NCBI GenBank assembly: GCA_003601835.1
Contig: PIYB01000008.1
Span: 1-35,111 of the forward strand
Direction of reading: 5' to 3'
DNA length: 35,111 nucleotides
Source: Candidatus Bathyarchaeota archaeon
GTDB lineage: Archaea > Thermoproteota > Bathyarchaeia > Bathyarchaeales > DTEX01
Positions 32,500 to 35,111 of the stretch are shown piece by piece. The notes under the pieces are model-generated. The model had not been told where the DNA came from. It searched no databases and saw only the letters and a program-made list of their open reading frames with translations. Each line of letters opens with the position of its first letter. Position 1 is the stretch's first letter. A program made the translations under genes and the position numbers.

Positions 32500-33039
32500 C
32501 TAAGAGTAGACCGTGACTCCTCGAGCCTTTATCGGTTCAACTATGTTCGGTTGGCTAAGAGCTGAAACCAAAACGTACCCGATGACGCCGATAGCAACAA
32601 GGCTACTAGCGGTCACACTGATGACCATGGCTGCCCAGGGTTGCAGAGGAAAACCAAGGATATCCGGCGGCGGGACGAACATCCAAAGGTATCCACCTAC
32701 GACGGCGCCTACGATCACGGAGGCAAACACGCACCCAAGAAGCCTTCTCTTTCTAAGGGCAAAGATGACGAAGGTAGCTATGAAATTGGCGACGGAGCCG
32801 AAAACAATGTCCATAGGGTTTACTGCTCCGAAAGCGATCACGCCGCCCGCGGCGTTGCCGACGAAACATCCGATTGTAGCCCCTAAAACGATGGGCCACC
32901 CGAAAAGCGCTGCGAGCGGTAGCAGACAGTCCGCTATGCGGAGTTGAACTGGACCGAAGGACACAGAAGCGAGAAAAACGACGAGAACCGCGTACAGGCT
33001 TGCAAAAACAGCGGCGAGAGTTAGATCTTTCGTGTTCAT
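32500..33039 (-). CDS. queT: QueT-family transporter (ECF substrate-binding component)
   Basis: 179 aa with about five or six hydrophobic segments. It begins LTLAAVFASLYAVLVVFLA and carries FGPVQLRIADCLLPLAALFG, the QueT motif (VQxRIxExL), then GCFVGNAAGG and VNPMDIVFGSVANF. QueT proteins take up queuosine precursors (preQ0/preQ1) in bacteria; archaea need preQ0 for archaeosine. ATG at 33039 has GGAGGTGA 11-18 bases upstream. That SD can be paired by an exact complement in its leader. Confidence 0.85.
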   Translation of the reverse strand: MNTKDLTLAAVFASLYAVLVVFLASVSFGPVQLRIADCLLPLAALFGWPIVLGATIGCFVGNAAGGVIAFGAVNPMDIVFGSVANFIATFVIFALRKRRLLGCVFASVIVGAVVGGYLWMFVPPPDILGFPLQPWAAMVISVTASSLVAIGVIGYVLVSALSQPNIVEPIKARGVTVYS

Positions 33040-33168
33040 TCTTTCTTTTCACCTCCTACTCCGGGGTTTATAGGGCGGAACGGGTGGAGGTGACCCCACT
33101 CACCCGCCTTGACAAAACAGAATCCATAGCACGTCTAATAAAAGTTTCGTGGATGCTGTTCTTAGGTC
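33040..33168 (-). promoter_or_regulatory. Structured queT leader, candidate riboswitch with anti-SD
   Basis: On the minus strand, the SD GGAGGTGA (33057-33050) has an exact complement TCACCTCC at 33093-33086. That element also takes part in GGTGA/TCACC (33104-33100 / 33093-33089) and lies between CGGGTG/CACCCG arms (33106-33101 / 33086-33081). An outer stem GGCGG/CCGCC (33108-33104 / 33078-33074) and a loop-tail pairing GGGGU/ACCCC (33097-33093 / 33067-33063) would make an H-type pseudoknot right before the SD. This is the layout of translation-control riboswitches such as preQ1. A TATA-like CTATAAA at 33066-33075 inside the region is a competing reading. Confidence 0.45.
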
Positions 33169-33188
33169 ATTGTTACGGTTTATTTTCT

Positions 33189-33200
33189 GGAATATTTAAG
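33189..33200 (-). promoter_or_regulatory. TATA box of queT
   Basis: CTTAAATATTCC on the minus strand. Transcription would start near 33165, giving a leader of about 125 bases before the queT ATG. Confidence 0.45.
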
Positions 33201-33251
33201 AACACAAAAAAGGGACAGAGGAACAGCATTCTGTTCTTCTTTGTAAGTTCG

Positions 33252-33632
33252 CTACTCTATCTTAAGTTCGGTGCTTTTTTCGACGCATTCCTTGTGGGTT
33301 CTAAGCACTTCTTCAACTATTCCCTTAAGCCGTTCCTTCGGCTGGAAACCTGTCGCGGCGTCAACAGGTCTACCTGCGCAGAAGAATACCAATGTAGGGG
33401 TACCCATGACACCGAACTTCAAAGCTAAGTATTGGTTTTCGCGGCTGGCTAAGACGTTCATACTGGCAAATTTGGCCTTTCCTTTGTATTCTTCAGCGAC
33501 TTCTTCATATACCGGTGCAAGCCTTAGACACCACGGACACTTTTCATGCCAAAAATCGACCACAACCAGCCTGTCGGATTCTAAAACTTCCTTTTTCCAG
33601 TCTTCGGCGTTAATTTCCACGAGACTGCTCAA
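33252..33632 (-). CDS. Thioredoxin-family protein with CPWC active site
   Basis: 126 aa. WHEKCPWCLRLAP holds the redox CxxC near residue 31, here CPWC rather than CGPC. FGVMGTPTLVFFCAG contains the cis-Pro. The C-terminal tail adds two Cys-containing stretches (FFCAG, HKECVEK). It could act as reductant for the methionine-sulfoxide reductase-like protein or as a disulfide reductase. The start is uncertain: TTG 33632 or GTG 33620; the TTG lies inside a 13-base palindrome. CTTAAATAGC near 33680 on the minus strand is a TATA candidate. Confidence 0.85.
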   Translation of the reverse strand: MSSLVEINAEDWKKEVLESDRLVVVDFWHEKCPWCLRLAPVYEEVAEEYKGKAKFASMNVLASRENQYLALKFGVMGTPTLVFFCAGRPVDAATGFQPKERLKGIVEEVLRTHKECVEKSTELKIE

Positions 33633-33639
33633 ATTGAGC
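33627..33639. promoter_or_regulatory. Palindrome across the thioredoxin start
   Basis: GCTCAA-A-TTGAGC: two perfect 6-base arms around one base, covering the TTG start codon and about 25 bases after the likely transcription start. It may be an operator or a start-blocking hairpin. Confidence 0.35.
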
Positions 33640-33781
33640 CAACTTACTTGTGCACGGCATGTATGTTAACCAAGCTATTTAAGGAATCACGCCGAAGAAC
33701 AGCCACAAGTACCGGCGGCCGGTTTTGCGACCGACCGGAGGAGCCGTACATCTATTAAGCACGAAACTATCACTGAAAACT

Positions 33782-34618
33782 ATGGAAATCATTGAACAGT
33801 TGAAACAGAAGGTTTATTTTGTTGTCGATGAGGTAGAATCAAGAAGCGTCGGAATAGCCTTTTCTGGAGGCGTTGACAGCTCACTGTTGGCCAAAGCCTG
33901 CAAAAACATGGGCAAGAATGCCACATTATTGACGGTCAGCTTTTCCAACAGAAGAGATATAGAAATCTCGAAAGCAGTGTCCGACGTGTTGGGCCTTAAT
34001 CTGCTGAGCGATTTAGTCAGCCTAGGAGAACTGGAGGAAGGACTGAAGACTGTTTTGAGAACAATAGAATTCGATAGGCTTGTCAGACTGGAAAACTGCG
34101 TCTGTTTCTACTATGTTTTTAGGCTGGCTTCCGAAAACCAGTTGAAAACCGTTCTTTCAGCCAACGGATTAGATGAACTCTTTTGTGGATACCACGTTTA
34201 CAGAAGCCACTACGGCGATGAAACCGCTATGAAGAATCTTATGGAAACACTTGTTGAAACTGCGAAAAACGACAAAAAAGAAATGGACAAGCTTTCAGCC
34301 CTGTTTCGCGTCAACTATGTCACACCCTTTCTTTCAGACGAATTCGTGGACTTCGCCATGAAAATCCCTTTAAACCTCAAAATAACGGGAAAGGATGACG
34401 ACTTAAGAAAACACGTCTTAAGGAAGACAGCCTTAGAAATCGGTGTGCCCAGAGAGGCGGCAATGAGACCGAAGAAGGCTTTTCAATACAGTTCCGGCGT
34501 GCACAAAGCCATCACAAAATTAGCCAAACAAAAGGGTTTCACTAAACAAAAAGCAAAGCACGCCGGGTTCCGCAGCAGCATAGAAGCCTACATAAACAGT
34601 TTGCAGTCTTTTCTTTAG
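33782..34618 (+). CDS. Asparagine-synthetase-like ATP-PPase domain protein without glutaminase
   Basis: 278 aa from ATG 33782 (the track's TTG 33725 adds 19 residues before MEIIEQLKQKV). The PP-loop IAFSGGVDSSLLA lies at residues 24-36. LSANGLDELFCGYHVYRS is the AsnB-type second motif (GxDExFxGY), and VTPFLSDEFVDFAM with MRPKKAFQYSSGV follows. AsnB normally has an N-terminal class II glutaminase, absent here, so it may use ammonia or activate another substrate as in tRNA-modifying or biosynthetic PPases. CTATTAAG near 33752 may be its TATA box, which gives an almost leaderless ATG. Confidence 0.8.
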   Translation: MEIIEQLKQKVYFVVDEVESRSVGIAFSGGVDSSLLAKACKNMGKNATLLTVSFSNRRDIEISKAVSDVLGLNLLSDLVSLGELEEGLKTVLRTIEFDRLVRLENCVCFYYVFRLASENQLKTVLSANGLDELFCGYHVYRSHYGDETAMKNLMETLVETAKNDKKEMDKLSALFRVNYVTPFLSDEFVDFAMKIPLNLKITGKDDDLRKHVLRKTALEIGVPREAAMRPKKAFQYSSGVHKAITKLAKQKGFTKQKAKHAGFRSSIEAYINSLQSFL

Positions 34619-34651
34619 ACGGCTTTCTTTAAGAGGGACAGCGAAGTGGTC

Positions 34652-35111
34652 TTTTTCCGTATTTTTTGAATGTTTCAAAATATACTTCAAGGTCCATTCA
34701 AGCCCAAAAGTCATGACGGGTCACATGAAACAGGTGCAGTAGTATCCGCCGGGAACGAGCTGGGTTCTGAAGAGATCTTGTTTTTTCTTATGTTCGTTAT
34801 CGAAATAGGCAACAACCTCGTCGAAATGGTCACTGTCCAAGTTCACATGTTCTTCCGGGTTATAATCTAGAATGTCGCCAACGGAGCTCACTGGATGCGT
34901 GGGTCTCCAAGTTGTGGGAAACAAGGTTGACCAGTCCGTTCTCTCATCAAAGGTTTCTCCTCTTGCCCTAGCTTCATTCCATGGATGCCAAGACTGCAGA
35001 GTCCAGAAGATCATGTCCGTGTCCAATTTTTCATATGTCTTAGCAAGAGCCTCATCTGGAGCTTTAAAAGGGTCTCCGCCGTACATCTTGGATATAAGCT
35101 TGGTGTGCATT
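34652..35111 (-). pseudogene. URO-D/methyltransferase-like fragment with in-frame stop, cut by window edge
   Basis: Residues from 35110 to 34721 read HTKLISKMYGGDPFKAP, TDMIFWTLQSWHPWNE, HVNLDSDHFDEVVAYF and LVPGGYYCTCFM, then TGA. The same frame goes on directly with PVMTFGLEWTLKYILKH before losing coherence near 34652, next to the asparagine-synthetase-like stop. The pattern resembles the N-terminal third of uroporphyrinogen-decarboxylase-superfamily proteins (~350 aa), and a Trp at the TGA position (TGG to TGA) would restore it. It looks like a truncated gene. The 5' end may lie outside the window. The family call is tentative. Confidence 0.5.

Noticed and set aside
33000-33428. 142-aa plus-strand ORF
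   Set aside because: It overlaps the queT and thioredoxin genes on the other strand, has an unnatural composition and no SD.
34721-34723. TGA recoded as Trp in the URO-D fragment
   Set aside because: TGA ends gatB, hydB and hydD cleanly elsewhere in the window, so TGA is a normal stop here.
1-35111. CRISPR array, IS element, prophage
   Set aside because: No regularly spaced repeats, transposase, integrase or phage structural motifs were seen on either strand.

Overview
The window looks like chromosomal DNA from an uncultured anaerobic archaeon, most likely of the Bathyarchaeia/TACK type. The evidence is archaeal-only information-processing genes (family-B replicative polymerase with its exonuclease domain, endonuclease Q, a split GMP synthase ATP-PPase subunit, a PAC2-family chaperone, a DUF2153-like protein), AT-rich TATA-like boxes about 25-40 bases before starts, and Shine-Dalgarno (SD) motifs of the GGAGG/GGTGA type. 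The lineage is an inference from gene content; no rRNA is present. I see no CRISPR array, tRNA, IS element or phage genes.

Layout. (1) 31-6961, minus strand: a four-gene group 3b-type [NiFe]-hydrogenase operon (hydB-hydG-hydD-hydA) with overlapping TGATG junctions. It is followed downstream by a large ADP-forming acyl-CoA synthetase fused to a GNAT acetyltransferase. Together they suggest NAD(P)-linked H2 metabolism and substrate-level ATP from acetyl-CoA. (2) 7250-11485: Nudix hydrolase and NAD-sugar epimerase (divergent), then a minus-strand set guaA-B, a small arcadin-1-like protein, acylphosphatase and a DUF2153-like protein. (3) 11585-13005: a 47-aa ribbon-helix-helix regulator missing from the ORF track with a 22-bp perfect palindrome in front of it, pyrF, and the C-terminal remnant of a VWA-domain gene. 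(4) 13056-17258: nitrilase-family amidase, HExxH protein, small unknown protein, a decayed amidohydrolase gene and a divergent class II aldolase-like enzyme. (5) 17496-18613: wHTH protein, RelE-like toxin with a mini-ORF remnant before it, a tiny RHH-like ORF and a stand-alone Lrp/AsnC RAM domain. (6) 18680-24622: ComB-like phosphatase, two Gfo/Idh/MocA oxidoreductases, gatB, PAC2 protein and a free-methionine-sulfoxide-reductase-like GAF protein. (7) 24698-29644: endonuclease Q, VTT/DedA membrane protein and DNA polymerase B. (8) 29900-35111: ceramidase-like hydrolase, DegT aminotransferase, QueT transporter with a possible regulatory leader, thioredoxin, a glutaminase-less asparagine-synthetase-like protein, and an interrupted URO-D-family fragment at the edge.

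The most notable points are: a queT leader in which an upstream segment is exactly complementary to the SD; the RHH palindrome; two genes whose best start is CTG at ideal SD spacing; an Asp in place of a proximal-cluster Cys in HydD; and several apparent single-base deletions (hydA, degT, amidohydrolase, mini-antitoxin). The deletions may be assembly errors or real decay. All functional calls rest on reading motifs by eye; no search was run.
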